64,000 nt of DNA from JBBRVW01 sp963784645 (GCA_963784645.1 CAWARY010000001.1:124001-188000), one strand, 5' to 3'; shown: positions 43,842 to 51,944, counted from the first letter of the stretch. The notes: a model not told the origin generated them from the letters alone. Made by a program: numbers and translations.

Positions 43842-45276
43842 CGCGGAAGGTCGCCCGCCCCGGGTCGTAGCCCCGGGCGCGGGCGACGACCGCGCGGGCG
43901 CCGGTCGTGCCCCCGGCGACGGCGAAGGTGGCGCGGCCGCGGGAGTTGGTGTGCTTGGTCGCCTTGCCCAGGCGCACCACCGCACCGCGTACCGCGACGC
44001 CGGCGTCGGTGACCCGCACCGTGACCGAGTCACCCGCGGACACCCGCCTCGGGCTCACCCGGACGCGCAGCGACTCCAGGATGCGGGTGGACCAGATCGC
44101 CGAGGCAGCGCCCGGCTGGGCGTTGACGACCACGTCGAGCGGCCCGAGGGCGCCGTCGCCCGCCGTGCGTGTCGGGGAGGCGCCCCCCGGGGCCGTCACG
44201 GCCCGGACCACTCCCGCGGCGGTGACCGACGGGTTGGTGCGGGTCGCGAAGACCCGGTTGCCCTCGACCCACCAGACCCACATCCGCCCGCCGGGTGCGG
44301 CGCTGATGCCGACGTACTGGATCGACCCTGGCCGGGTCAGGACCAGCCGCTGGCTGCTGCCGACCCGCCACAGCACCAGGCGGTGGGGGCTCGGGTAGCC
44401 GGACCCGTACGCGGCCCACACCCCACCACCGACCCGCCCGGCGACGGCGACGTTCTGCCCCGGGTTCACCGAGGTCGGATCGCCTGCGTACGGCACGCTG
44501 GACAGCGGAGCAGCCTGCTGCGGTGCGCTCTGGGGCCAGACCTGTTGCGCGTGGATGCCGTTCATTGCTCCGGAGCTGCCGGAGTACCAGAGCGCGTAGG
44601 CGGCTCCGCTCGAGCTGTCGCGGGCGAGCGAGACCGCCTGCGCCTCTCCGGTCGCGTCGCCATAAGTGTCCGGTGCGGTCGCCGGCACCGACGGGTCGAC
44701 GCCGTGGTGGACCGTCACGTGGTCGGTGCTCGCCGCCGCGAGTGCGACCACTGGCTGACCGGTGCCGTCGTCGACGGCACCGATGCCGTAGTCGCCGTAG
44801 GCGTACCGGGTCTGGCTCATCGACCCGGGCGCGAGGGCCCAGCTGGCGGCGTCCGATGCCTGCACGAAGGAGAGCGGTCCGTTGCGTTCGTCGGTCGAGT
44901 CCAGGCTGCGCAGGCCGCCGAACACCACGGTCGGGACGCCGCCGAGCAGGAGCGCCACCGGGTCGGAGCTGATCGACGTCCAGGTCAGCGCCGTCGACTC
45001 GGGACCGACCGGCAGTGCGTTGCCGCCGACGACGCGGGTCTTCAGGCTGGAGCTGTTCGGACCGCTGGCCTGCATCCAGACCACCAGCAGGTTGCCGCCG
45101 ACGCGGGCTGCGTCGGGGGCGTTGCTGATGCCGACACCGGCGCCGGTGGAGAGCTGGGTCCACCGTCCTCCCGCGGCGGCGCTCGCAGCACCGGAGCCGA
45201 GGGACCCGGTGACCGCAGAGGCGGTGAGCAGCAGGGCAGCCGCGAGCGTCGCGCGACCGTGGACGTGGGCGGCCAT
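43834..45276 (-). CDS. Secreted protein with repeated blade-like segments and C-terminal Ig-like domain
   Basis: The 480-residue protein has a signal peptide (ATLAAALLLTASAVTGSLGS, cut near ASA). The body shows recurrent short strands with W and SxD/DxSSG patterns (NLLVVWMQASGPN, AYALWYSGSSGA, MWVWWVEGNRVFATR), as in beta-propeller or BNR-like exo-proteins. The last 90 residues (RVRVSPRRVSAGDSVTVRVT through GYDPGRATFRVR) form an Ig-like or carboxypeptidase-regulatory-like domain. No catalytic motif was found. AAAGG upstream of the ATG gives a normal ribosome binding site. Function is unknown, and carbohydrate or surface binding is only a guess. Confidence 0.85.
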   Translation of the reverse strand: MAAHVHGRATLAAALLLTASAVTGSLGSGAASAAAGGRWTQLSTGAGVGISNAPDAARVGGNLLVVWMQASGPNSSSLKTRVVGGNALPVGPESTALTWTSISSDPVALLLGGVPTVVFGGLRSLDSTDERNGPLSFVQASDAASWALAPGSMSQTRYAYGDYGIGAVDDGTGQPVVALAAASTDHVTVHHGVDPSVPATAPDTYGDATGEAQAVSLARDSSSGAAYALWYSGSSGAMNGIHAQQVWPQSAPQQAAPLSSVPYAGDPTSVNPGQNVAVAGRVGGGVWAAYGSGYPSPHRLVLWRVGSSQRLVLTRPGSIQYVGISAAPGGRMWVWWVEGNRVFATRTNPSVTAAGVVRAVTAPGGASPTRTAGDGALGPLDVVVNAQPGAASAIWSTRILESLRVRVSPRRVSAGDSVTVRVTDAGVAVRGAVVRLGKATKHTNSRGRATFAVAGGTTGARAVVARARGYDPGRATFRVR

Positions 45277-45443
45277 GACGGGCCTTTCGCCAGGAGGGAA
45301 CTCGTCGCGAACGTAGCAGCGGGGAGAGCGGCGCGGGGCGCCCGGTGGGAAGCTCGCATCGAGCGCGACGCCGCAGGTCCGGCGCCTCTGATGACTGAGC
45401 GGCTGCGATGCGCCGGCCGCCCGAGGATGCGAACAGTGACGTC

Positions 45444-45569
45444 CTAGCGGAGCAGGAGATTGAGGACGACCGTCAGGAGGACTGACGCGACCACCGAGAA
45501 CAGGATCATGCCGAGACAGCCGGGCCCGCCCCCGAGGGGGCGGACCTGGAAGCGTCGCCGGGGAGTCAT
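45444..45569 (-). CDS. Small membrane protein, 41 residues
   Basis: MTPRRRFQVRPLGGGPGCLG is followed by one membrane segment (MILFSVVASVLLTVVLNLLL) and a final Arg. This arginine-rich, glycine-rich head plus single helix is a plan I associate with tiny actinobacterial membrane proteins of unknown role. Third positions are G/C-rich, but a longer open frame on the same strand hides it from ordinary gene calling. It lies downstream of, and divergent to, the secreted protein region. Confidence 0.6.
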   Translation of the reverse strand: MTPRRRFQVRPLGGGPGCLGMILFSVVASVLLTVVLNLLLR

Positions 45570-45764
45570 GCTCCGCTGCGCGGGTCGTCGTCGTTCCGGA
45601 GGCTCTCGGCCCAGCCCACGGGCTCCGTCGTCCGGATCGCCAGTCTCGTCTCGACGGTCGTCGGGTGGTGACCGCGGTGACGGGCCGCGCTGCGGCTGCC
45701 GTTTGGCTGCATGGACACGGAGGAATCCCGTTCTCTTCGGGTGCGGGGGATGGTGCGGCGCGGG

Positions 45765-45899
45765 ATGACCATGGTCAGGCGCTGGCCCCGGAACACGGGC
45801 CCTGGGTTGCCGCTGCTGGACGCCGACAAGGGGGTGCCCGCCGCCCCCGACAGCAAACGCACAGCCACCCGCGAGGTTTGGAGCGAGCGTCACGGGTGA
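45765..45899 (+). CDS. Possible small protein, 44 residues
   Basis: The open frame MTMVRRWPRNTGPGLPLLDA ends shortly after TREVWSERHG. Nearly all codons end in G or C, as in real genes of this window, while the neighbouring DNA does not. No domain is recognised and no good ribosome binding site is seen. It is followed after 10 nt by a second small open frame that encodes a membrane protein. Confidence 0.4.
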   Translation: MTMVRRWPRNTGPGLPLLDADKGVPAAPDSKRTATREVWSERHG

Positions 45900-45909
45900 C
45901 CGGGTCGCC

Positions 45910-46092
45910 ATGCCTGAGCTGCCGGAGAAGCGCCAGTCCATCCGCCCCGGCCTGCCGGTGATCCTCGGTGCGGCGGCCACGTTGGTGATCATGGCCATCA
46001 TCTGGTTCGCGGTGACGTGGGCGGTCGGCTCGGGGGGCCAGGACTGCGCCTCACAGCCGAGCAGCGGCGCCTCCGCTGACCGGTGCCGCTAG
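45910..46092 (+). CDS. Small single-pass membrane protein, 60 residues
   Basis: It begins MPELPEKRQSIRPGLPVILG and has one hydrophobic segment (VILGAAATLVIMAIIWFAVT) with a short Ser-rich tail holding two cysteines (DCASQPSSGASADRC). The G/C third-position bias is high. It may be co-transcribed with the small open frame upstream. No function is known. Confidence 0.5.
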   Translation: MPELPEKRQSIRPGLPVILGAAATLVIMAIIWFAVTWAVGSGGQDCASQPSSGASADRCR

Positions 46093-46168
46093 GCCGACCC
46101 GACGAGCGGCGGCGTACCGGGCCGGCTCATCGGGCACCGGGCCTGCTGTCGCGACGTGTGGAGGCGCC

Positions 46169-46843
46169 ATGGTCACGAGGTCGTCACGCCTGCGGATCTC
46201 GCTGGCGACGCCGCTCGAGGACGTGCTGCGAGAGATCACCGATCTCGCTCGCAAGGTGGTGCCCTCGGCGGACGCCACGTCGATCACCTGCTGGCGGCGA
46301 CAAGGCCACACAGCCGCATACTCCGGGCGGCAGGCGCTCCACGCCGAGAGCTGCAGTAGAGCGTGGATACGGAGCAGGAGCAGGCCGGACAGGCCTGCTC
46401 ATGCACGTGCCGCATCGCCGGTCGATGCGCTGGCCGGACTACTCCGCAGCCGTGCTGGACGAGGGCGTCCGCAGTTCGGTCTCGACGCCGTTGCCCTACC
46501 AGGGCGCACTATCGGCGCCCTCAACGTGTACTCGGGCACGGTGGACGCCTTCTCGAGCGAGGACATCGCCGCTTGCGACGAGGTCGCGGACTACATCGCC
46601 GTGGCGGTCAGCAACGCGGACGCACATGGCGAGGCGGTGCAGCTCGCTGCTGACATGCGTCGGGCGATGGAGTCGCGGGCGGTGATCGACATGGCGAAGG
46701 GAGTGCTGATCGCACGGCACCACTGCTCGCCCGAGGAGGCCTTCGCGATCCTGAGCCGTACCTCACAGAACCACAACCGCAAGCTGCGCGACCTGGCGGA
46801 GGCGCTGGTCGCCTCGGAGCATGCCGCTGCCCCGACGAGCTGA
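46169..46843 (+). CDS. GAF-ANTAR regulator with a frame-scrambled GAF domain
   Basis: The 224-residue open frame ends in a good ANTAR RNA-binding domain (MRRAMESRAVIDMAKGVLIA, SPEEAFAILSRTSQNHNRKL). It starts like an actinobacterial GAF domain (LEDVLREITDLARKVVPSAD) and resumes at TIGALNVYSGTVDAFSSEDI. Between about residues 60 and 110 the family-like sequence lies in other frames: VDTEQEQAGQ in one and RWPDYSAAVLDEGVRSSVST in another. Three shifts cancel and keep the frame open. ANTAR proteins bind paired RNA hairpins to prevent termination, but the sensor part here is probably damaged. GGAGG stands 4 nt before the ATG. Confidence 0.7.
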   Translation: MVTRSSRLRISLATPLEDVLREITDLARKVVPSADATSITCWRRQGHTAAYSGRQALHAESCSRAWIRSRSRPDRPAHARAASPVDALAGLLRSRAGRGRPQFGLDAVALPGRTIGALNVYSGTVDAFSSEDIAACDEVADYIAVAVSNADAHGEAVQLAADMRRAMESRAVIDMAKGVLIARHHCSPEEAFAILSRTSQNHNRKLRDLAEALVASEHAAAPTS

Positions 46844-46996
46844 ACCGACCTACCAGGCCCACGACGCGAGCGCGTCGAACGACGACCGTCCGTCCGACGA
46901 CGTTCGTGTTGTGCCGCCGGGGTCAGCCCGGCACAGCGTGACCGCGGTGACCGGGTCGTTGTCCCGGTGTGCGCGCCAGTGGAGAGGAGAGAGGGG

Positions 46997-47398
46997 CTAG
47001 TAGGAAGCTCCCTTGCGCCACGCCATCTCCTGCAGCTCGAGCGTGTTGCCATCGGGATCGGCGAAGTTCGCCCCCCTGACACCACCCCCGAAGTCATGGA
47101 TCTCGCTGATCTCGACACCTCGGCGGACCAGGTCGGCACGCGCCTCGGCGAGGTCATCGACGACCAGGTGCAGGCCTCGGACGCTGCCAGGCTCTCCCGC
47201 ATACACGTCCAGCCCGGTCCCGAAGCCAACCGAACAGCTGGAGCCTTCCGGGGTCAGCTGGACGACCCGGACGCCTTCGCTGGGCCGCACGTCGACGTCC
47301 TTCTTCCAGCCGAGCCTGTCGGCGTAGAAGGCGATGGCGCGGTCGACGTCCGAGACGGGGAGCGGGATCAGCTCGAGCTTCATCTGCATCGCGGTCAT
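46997..47398 (-). CDS. VOC family protein (glyoxalase/bleomycin resistance-like)
   Basis: The 133-residue single VOC domain has LIPLPVSDVDRAIAFYADRL, the central FGTGLDVYAG and the final GVRGANFADPDGNTLELQE, with metal-ligand-like His and Glu. Relatives include antibiotic-binding proteins, dioxygenases and isomerases. No specific substrate is indicated. The start could also be the ATG at 47389 or 47383. GAGAGG is immediately upstream of the first ATG. It is isolated from other genes by more than 100 bp on both sides. Confidence 0.88.
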   Translation of the reverse strand: MTAMQMKLELIPLPVSDVDRAIAFYADRLGWKKDVDVRPSEGVRVVQLTPEGSSCSVGFGTGLDVYAGEPGSVRGLHLVVDDLAEARADLVRRGVEISEIHDFGGGVRGANFADPDGNTLELQEMAWRKGASY

Positions 47399-47524
47399 GC
47401 CTCTCTCGGATCAGTCTCGGAGACACGATCTTGGCATCTGATCCCCGTCCATCGACGGAGCGGTAGGTAGCCGAGGAATCGGTCCACCCGCGGCATACAT
47501 CCCCGGGCGCACACCGGACGTACG

Positions 47525-47567
47525 ACGACGGGCCCCAGATCTGCTCGTGAGCAGTGAGGCCCGTCGT
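47525..47567. terminator. Strong nested hairpin next to a tRNA-end fragment
   Basis: Outer arms ACGACGGGCC / GGCCCGTCGT (10 bp perfect) enclose an inner CTGCT / AGCAG stem. On the minus strand it follows the tRNA-Leu-like 3' fragment at 47573-47586, as a native tRNA terminator would. Confidence 0.65.
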
Positions 47568-47572
47568 GTGTG

Positions 47573-47586
47573 GTGTCCGAGGGGGG
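47573..47586 (-). other. Fragment matching the tRNA-Leu 3' end, candidate attachment site
   Basis: GTGTCCGAGGGGGG is identical to 48823-48836, the acceptor-stem end of tRNA-Leu, and TGAAC follows in both after 2-3 nt. The two copies are in direct orientation 1250 bp apart and enclose a toxin-antitoxin pair. A scar of tRNA-targeted integration would look like this. The match is short, so chance or an unrelated tRNA relic is possible. Confidence 0.45.
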
Positions 47587-47739
47587 CGTGAACTCCGAAG
47601 GGAACCGTCGACGGGTCGTCCCGGTCCGCTTCGGAACGTGGTTCTGACGGTTGTCATTGCGGGGGTTCGCCGAGATCCGGCGCCGTCCAGCAGGACTCGT
47701 GGCCACTCCTGTGACCAATCTGGCGATCTTGGTCGGTCC

Positions 47740-48006
47740 TCAGCGGCCGTATGCCTCGCGACGGTGCCGGACGTTGATGACGAGCACCAGCAGCACGTCG
47801 TCCTCGACGCTGTAGATGACCCGGTAGTCGCCACTGCGCACCCGCCAGAGCCGCGGCGTGTCATCGCCGGTGAGCATCTTCGCCGCCGGCGGTCGCGGTT
47901 CGTCGGCCAGCAGGGCGATGACTTTGGCGATCCGGTCTCGCGCGGATCTGTCGAGCTTGCGGAGCTCGCGGGCCGCTGCCGGGCGGAACTCGACGCGGTA
48001 GGTCAC
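47740..48006 (-). CDS. Type II toxin RelE/ParE family
   Basis: The 88-residue toxin has the RelE fold pattern: YRVEFRPAAARELRKLDRSA, a helical hairpin, LWRVRSGDYRVIYSVEDDVL, and the C-terminal VINVRHRREAYG with basic residues. RelE-type toxins cut mRNA in the ribosomal A site when the antitoxin is lost. The RxGDYRVIY and RHRREAY motifs point to RelE rather than a ParE gyrase poison. The start overlaps the antitoxin stop by 4 nt. Confidence 0.93.
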   Translation of the reverse strand: MTYRVEFRPAAARELRKLDRSARDRIAKVIALLADEPRPPAAKMLTGDDTPRLWRVRSGDYRVIYSVEDDVLLVLVINVRHRREAYGR

Positions 48007-48251
48007 GCCAGACCGAGGTCGGCCTTCACGGCCTCCCAGGGGATCGAGGGGCCGTCCTCGTCGAGAGCCGCGCGAGCTGAGGCGATGTCCTCGGCGTCCT
48101 CGAGCGCTTCGATCGCGCGGTCGTAGAACTCAGCCGTGACGAGCGCAGCGACCCGCTTGCCGTGGCGGGTGATGAACACCGGTTCGCGACTTGACGCTGC
48201 AAGCGCCTCGGAGAAGTGCTCCCGCGCGTCGGTCGCCGTCATGTCGCTCAT
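48003..48251 (-). CDS. Type II antitoxin Phd/YefM family
   Basis: The 82-residue antitoxin has an N-terminal Phd/YefM DNA-binding domain (TATDAREHFSEALAASSREP, VFITRHGKRVAALVTAEFYD) and a short acidic C-terminal region (DAEDIASARAALDEDGPS) that neutralises the toxin. The ATG at 48251 is selected because TACTAT ends 6 nt upstream with TTGACG 17 nt further, an ideal leaderless promoter. An earlier in-frame ATG at 48320 lies before that promoter and is rejected. Confidence 0.92.
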   Translation of the reverse strand: MSDMTATDAREHFSEALAASSREPVFITRHGKRVAALVTAEFYDRAIEALEDAEDIASARAALDEDGPSIPWEAVKADLGLA

Positions 48252-48257
48252 GTGCAC

Positions 48258-48286
48258 ATAGTACGAAACCGCGGTTACCGCGTCAA
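48258..48286 (-). promoter_or_regulatory. Consensus promoter with palindromic operator for the toxin-antitoxin operon
   Basis: On the minus strand, -35 TTGACG (48286-48281), a 17-nt spacer and -10 TACTAT (48263-48258) precede the ATG by 6 nt. The spacer holds the near-perfect palindrome CGCGGTTACCGCG (48270-48282). It is well placed for autorepression by the antitoxin complex. Confidence 0.75.
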
Positions 48287-48320
48287 TCGCTCTGGCGGCT
48301 GAAACGGGCCCCGGCGCCAA

Positions 48321-48781
48321 CCACCTGGGCTCACGAAGATCCTCGGCAGCTCGTACTCATCCGGCATCACCAGTGACAACGGTCGTGTCGGCCCAGTCCG
48401 CGACGAGCCGCTCAGCAGAGACCCCACCCGTTCCGCGGCCGGGCGCATGTCAAGATCAACCCGTTCAGTGGCACACGCTTGTCAGGGCGACGAACTCCGT
48501 GACGTGGCTGCTGTGCTCGGCCTCGACGCGACCCTTGAGGGAACTCTGGCCGCTCCCCGTCCGAGATGCTCTTCCTGACTGGGCGGCTCCGCTGGCGCAC
48601 CGTCTGCGTCGCGATGGCCTCGTGGGCGAGGACGCCGGTCAGCGCCGAATTTCGTCAAGTCCTCGACGATCTGAACCATCGCCTGCGCTACGTGCTCGTC
48701 GAGTACGACGAACCCATCGCACCGATTCGGGACTTGTGACCAATGTGTGACCAGTGGGCCCTTTGACACGTGAATCACAAG
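48321..48781. other. Degraded stretch between the toxin-antitoxin operon and tRNA-Leu
   Basis: No intact gene was found. Short protein-like pieces lie in different frames: GDELRDVAAVLGLDATLEGT near 48485-48544, and EFRQVLDDLNHRLRYVLVEY near 48647-48706 with a stop at 48739. TGTGACCA occurs twice at 48736-48752 and once near 47711. This looks like the decayed remains of an inserted element, but no family could be named. Confidence 0.45.
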
Positions 48782-48806
48782 AGCCGCAGGTCTGTGACCT
48801 GCGGCT
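48782..48806 (-). terminator. Terminator of tRNA-Leu
   Basis: 11-bp perfect arms AGCCGCAGGTC / GACCTGCGGCT enclose a 3-nt loop. It is placed 17 nt after the tRNA 3' end on the minus strand, followed by TCTTGTG. Confidence 0.8.
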
Positions 48807-48823
48807 TCGTGTCGAGCGATGTG

Positions 48824-48909
48824 TGTCCGAGGGGGGACTTGAACCCCCATGCCCGGTAAAGGGCACTAGCACCTCAAGCTAGCGCGTCTGCCAATTCCGC
48901 CACCCGGAC
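48824..48909 (-). tRNA. tRNA-Leu (anticodon GAG)
   Basis: The 86-nt class II tRNA has acceptor arms GTCCGGG / CTCGGAC. The anticodon stem CTAGC / GCTAG holds loop TTGAGGT with GAG at the centre. A long variable arm (TGCCCTTTACCGGGCA) and T-arm GGGGGTTCAAGTCCCCC follow. The discriminator base is A, and the 3' CCA is not encoded. The 3' 14 nt are repeated at 47573-47586. Confidence 0.96.
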
Positions 48910-49066
48910 AGGTGCTGCGTCGCACGGGGACCGGTCTGGGGGACCGGCCCGCAACGCGCAGGCAACCCTAGCAAACGGGCGCCGTCCCGAGCGCCACCCT
49001 GGGCGCAGCTACCCGTGGGGCCGGTGCGGCAGGATGGCCGCGACCGTCCCGTGCGGAGGAGGCACC

Positions 49067-50386
49067 GTGAGCGAGCGCACCACCGACGTCCCGAGCGCCC
49101 AGGACGAGGTCGTCGAGATCTGCCGCGACCTGATCCGGATCGACTCGTCCAACTACGGCGACGGCAGCGGGCCGGGGGAGCGGGCAGCCGCCGAGTACGT
49201 CGCCGCACAGCTGTCCGAGGTGGGGCTGGAGCCGGCCGTCTACGAGTCCGAGGACCGGCGGACCAGCCTGGTCGTGCGCTTCGAGGGCGAGGACACCAGC
49301 CGGCCCGGGTTGCTCGTGCACGGGCACCTCGACGTCGTCCCGGCGCAGGCCTCGGACTGGACGCACCACCCGTTCGCCGGCGAGATCGCGGACGACTGCC
49401 TGTGGGGGCGCGGCGCCGTCGACATGAAGGACATGGACGCGATGGTCCTGGCGCTGGTGCGGCAGATGCGCCGTGAGGGCCGCAAGCCGCCGCGTGACGT
49501 CGTGCTCTGCTTCCTCGCAGACGAGGAGGCCGGCGGACGCAAGGGCGCGCACTGGATGGTCGACAACCATCCCGGCGAGTTCGAGGGCGTCAGCGAGGCC
49601 ATCAGCGAGGTCGGCGGCTTCTCGGTGACGGTCGGCGACCGGCGGGTCTACGCCATCGAGACGGCGCAGAAGGGCATCCAGTGGCTGCGGCTGGTTGCGG
49701 CCGGCCGTGCGGGACACGGCTCGATGGTCAACGACGACAACGCGGTCACGGCGCTCGCCGAGGCGGTGGCGCGGATCGGGCGGTACGACTGGCCGGTGCG
49801 GATGACGCCGACGGTTCAGCGGTTCCTCGAGGAGATCGGGGACGCGTTCGGCTTCGAGGTCGACGTCAACGACCCGGAGCCGGCGCTGTCCAAGCTGGGC
49901 ACCATGTCGCGCATCGTCGGCGCGACCCTGCGCAACACCGCCAACCCGACGATGCTCAAGGCCGGCTACAAGCACAACGTCATCCCCCAGACGGCTGAGG
50001 CGTTCGTCGACTGCCGGTTCCTCCCCGGCTACGAGGACGAGATGCTCGCGACCATCGACGAGCTGATCGGACCGGATGTCCGGCGCGAGGCCGTCATCGA
50101 GGACATCGCCTACGAGACCACGTTCGATGGCGACCTCGTCGACGCCATGGTCGGGGCGCTGCTCGCCGAGGACCCCGATGCCCGTGCGGTGCCGTACTGC
50201 CTGTCCGGTGGCACCGACCAGAAGTCGTTCAGCCTGCTCGGCATCCGCGGCTTCGGGTTCGCCCCGCTCCGGCTGCCGGCCGATCTCGACTTCTCCGGCA
50301 TGTTCCACGGTGTCGACGAGCGGGTGCCCCTCGACTCGCTGAAGTTCGGCGTCCGGGTCCTCGACCGGTTCATCGCCGCCAGCTGA
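49067..50386 (+). CDS. M20 family metallopeptidase (dipeptidase/deacylase)
   Basis: The 439-residue di-zinc hydrolase has the M20 ligand motifs in order: VHGHLDVVP, GRGAVDMKDMDA with the bridging Asp, LADEEAGG with the catalytic Glu, and the final FHGVDERVPLDSL. The lid domain includes AGRAGHGSMVND. It may be a cytosolic aminopeptidase, carboxypeptidase or N-acyl-amino-acid deacylase, and the sequence does not settle which. GGAGGAGG ends 5 nt before GTG 49067, a strong ribosome binding site that overrides the ATG at 49034. Confidence 0.94.
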   Translation: MSERTTDVPSAQDEVVEICRDLIRIDSSNYGDGSGPGERAAAEYVAAQLSEVGLEPAVYESEDRRTSLVVRFEGEDTSRPGLLVHGHLDVVPAQASDWTHHPFAGEIADDCLWGRGAVDMKDMDAMVLALVRQMRREGRKPPRDVVLCFLADEEAGGRKGAHWMVDNHPGEFEGVSEAISEVGGFSVTVGDRRVYAIETAQKGIQWLRLVAAGRAGHGSMVNDDNAVTALAEAVARIGRYDWPVRMTPTVQRFLEEIGDAFGFEVDVNDPEPALSKLGTMSRIVGATLRNTANPTMLKAGYKHNVIPQTAEAFVDCRFLPGYEDEMLATIDELIGPDVRREAVIEDIAYETTFDGDLVDAMVGALLAEDPDARAVPYCLSGGTDQKSFSLLGIRGFGFAPLRLPADLDFSGMFHGVDERVPLDSLKFGVRVLDRFIAAS

Positions 50387-50399
50387 CGCGCTGGGCGCG

Positions 50400-51944
50400 C
50401 TAGCGGCCGTCCCCCCGGACGTCGCGCCGGCCGGCCGTCGTCGTGAGCTGGTCCGGTTCGCGTCCGCCCGCCGAGCCGCCGCGGCGGTCCGGGCCCTCGG
50501 TCCCCAGCCGGCTGCGGCGGTAGCCGTAGAGGGCGTAGATCACCAGACCCACGGCCATCCAGACGAAGAACCGCACCCACGTCGCAGCGGTCAGGTTCAG
50601 CATCAGGTAGAGGGACGCGAGCACGGACAGGATCGGCACCAGCGGAACGGCGGGCACCTTGAACGCCCGCTCGAGGTCCGGCCGCGTCCGCCGCAGGACG
50701 AGCACGCCGGCCGACACCAGGACGAAAGCGAACAGCGTGCCGATGTTCACCAGCTTCGCGAGCTCCTCCAGCGGGAGCAGCGCGGCAAGAGCGGCGATGA
50801 TGACACCCGTCGTGACCGTGGTGCGGATCGGCGTGCCGGTGCGCTCGTTGACGGTGGCGAAGACCGGCGGCAGCAGCCGGTCACGTGCCATGGCGAAGAA
50901 GACCCTGCTCTGGCCGATCATCAGGATCATCATCACGGTGGTGAGACCGGCCAGCGCGCCGATCGAGATGATGGTGGCGATCACGGGCTTGTCGACCGAG
51001 CGGAAAGCCTCCGCGAGCGGTGCGTCGACGGAGACCTTGTCGTACTTCACCATCCCGGTGATGACGAGGGACACCGCGACGTACAACGTCGTGCAGATGG
51101 CCAGCGAGCCGAAGATGCCGCGCGGCAGGTCGCGCTGCGGGTTCTTGGTCTCCTCCGCTGCCGTGGCCACGACGTCGAAGCCGATGAAGGCGAAGAACAC
51201 CAGCGCCGCTGCGGTGAAGATGCCGGCGATGCCGAACGGGCCGCCGGGTGAGAGCCCGAGGTCCTGCAGCAGCGACGGGTCGGGCTTCGGCGCCTTGGCT
51301 CCCTCGGAGCCCGCCGGCGGGATGAACGGCGAGTAGTTGCTGGCCTTGACGAAGAACAGGCCGGCGATGATGACGAGCAGGACGATCGCCACCTTGATCG
51401 TGACGATCACGGCGTTGACCTTGGCGGAGACGTTGATGCCGAAGCAGATGACACCGGTGAGCATCAGCACGATGACCGCGGCCACCAGGTTGTGACCGTC
51501 GCTGTAGATCGACTCGGGCAGCGTGACGCCGGCCTGCTCCGCGAGGTCGGCGAAGTACGTCGACCAGCCCGAGGCCACGGTCGCGGCGCCGAGGGCGAGC
51601 TCCAGGACGAGGTCCCAGCCGATGATCCAGGCGAAGACCTCGCCGAGCGTGGCGTAGGAGAACGTGTAGGCGCTGCCCGCGACCGGCACGGTGGAGGCGA
51701 ACTCGGCGTAGCAGACCGCTGCCAGCGCGCAGGCGATGCCGGCGACGACGAACGAGAGCGCGACCGCAGGGCCGGCCTCGACGCCGGCCGCCTCGCCGGT
51801 GAGCACGAAGATGCCGGTGCCGATGACGACGCCGACCCCGAAGACGGTGAGGTCCAGCGCCGAGAGGGAGCGCCGGAGCTTGTGGCCCGGCTCGTCGGTG
51901 TCCTCGATCGACTGCTCGACCGGCTTCGTCCGCATCAGGTTCAT
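50400..51944 (-). CDS. APC superfamily amino acid permease (CAT type)
   Basis: The 514-residue protein has 12-14 membrane helices. The start LSALDLTVFGVGVVIGTGIF is the substrate-site helix 1 with the GTGIF break. VAGSAYTFSYATLGEVFAWI, FFAFIGFDVVATAAEETKNP and GQSRVFFAMARDRLLP are the other CAT-family marks. These import cationic or branched amino acids with protons. The charged tail after the last helix is normal. It is intact, unlike the APC remnant at 43413. It is convergent with the M20 gene and stands alone. Confidence 0.94.
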   Translation of the reverse strand: MNLMRTKPVEQSIEDTDEPGHKLRRSLSALDLTVFGVGVVIGTGIFVLTGEAAGVEAGPAVALSFVVAGIACALAAVCYAEFASTVPVAGSAYTFSYATLGEVFAWIIGWDLVLELALGAATVASGWSTYFADLAEQAGVTLPESIYSDGHNLVAAVIVLMLTGVICFGINVSAKVNAVIVTIKVAIVLLVIIAGLFFVKASNYSPFIPPAGSEGAKAPKPDPSLLQDLGLSPGGPFGIAGIFTAAALVFFAFIGFDVVATAAEETKNPQRDLPRGIFGSLAICTTLYVAVSLVITGMVKYDKVSVDAPLAEAFRSVDKPVIATIISIGALAGLTTVMMILMIGQSRVFFAMARDRLLPPVFATVNERTGTPIRTTVTTGVIIAALAALLPLEELAKLVNIGTLFAFVLVSAGVLVLRRTRPDLERAFKVPAVPLVPILSVLASLYLMLNLTAATWVRFFVWMAVGLVIYALYGYRRSRLGTEGPDRRGGSAGGREPDQLTTTAGRRDVRGDGR

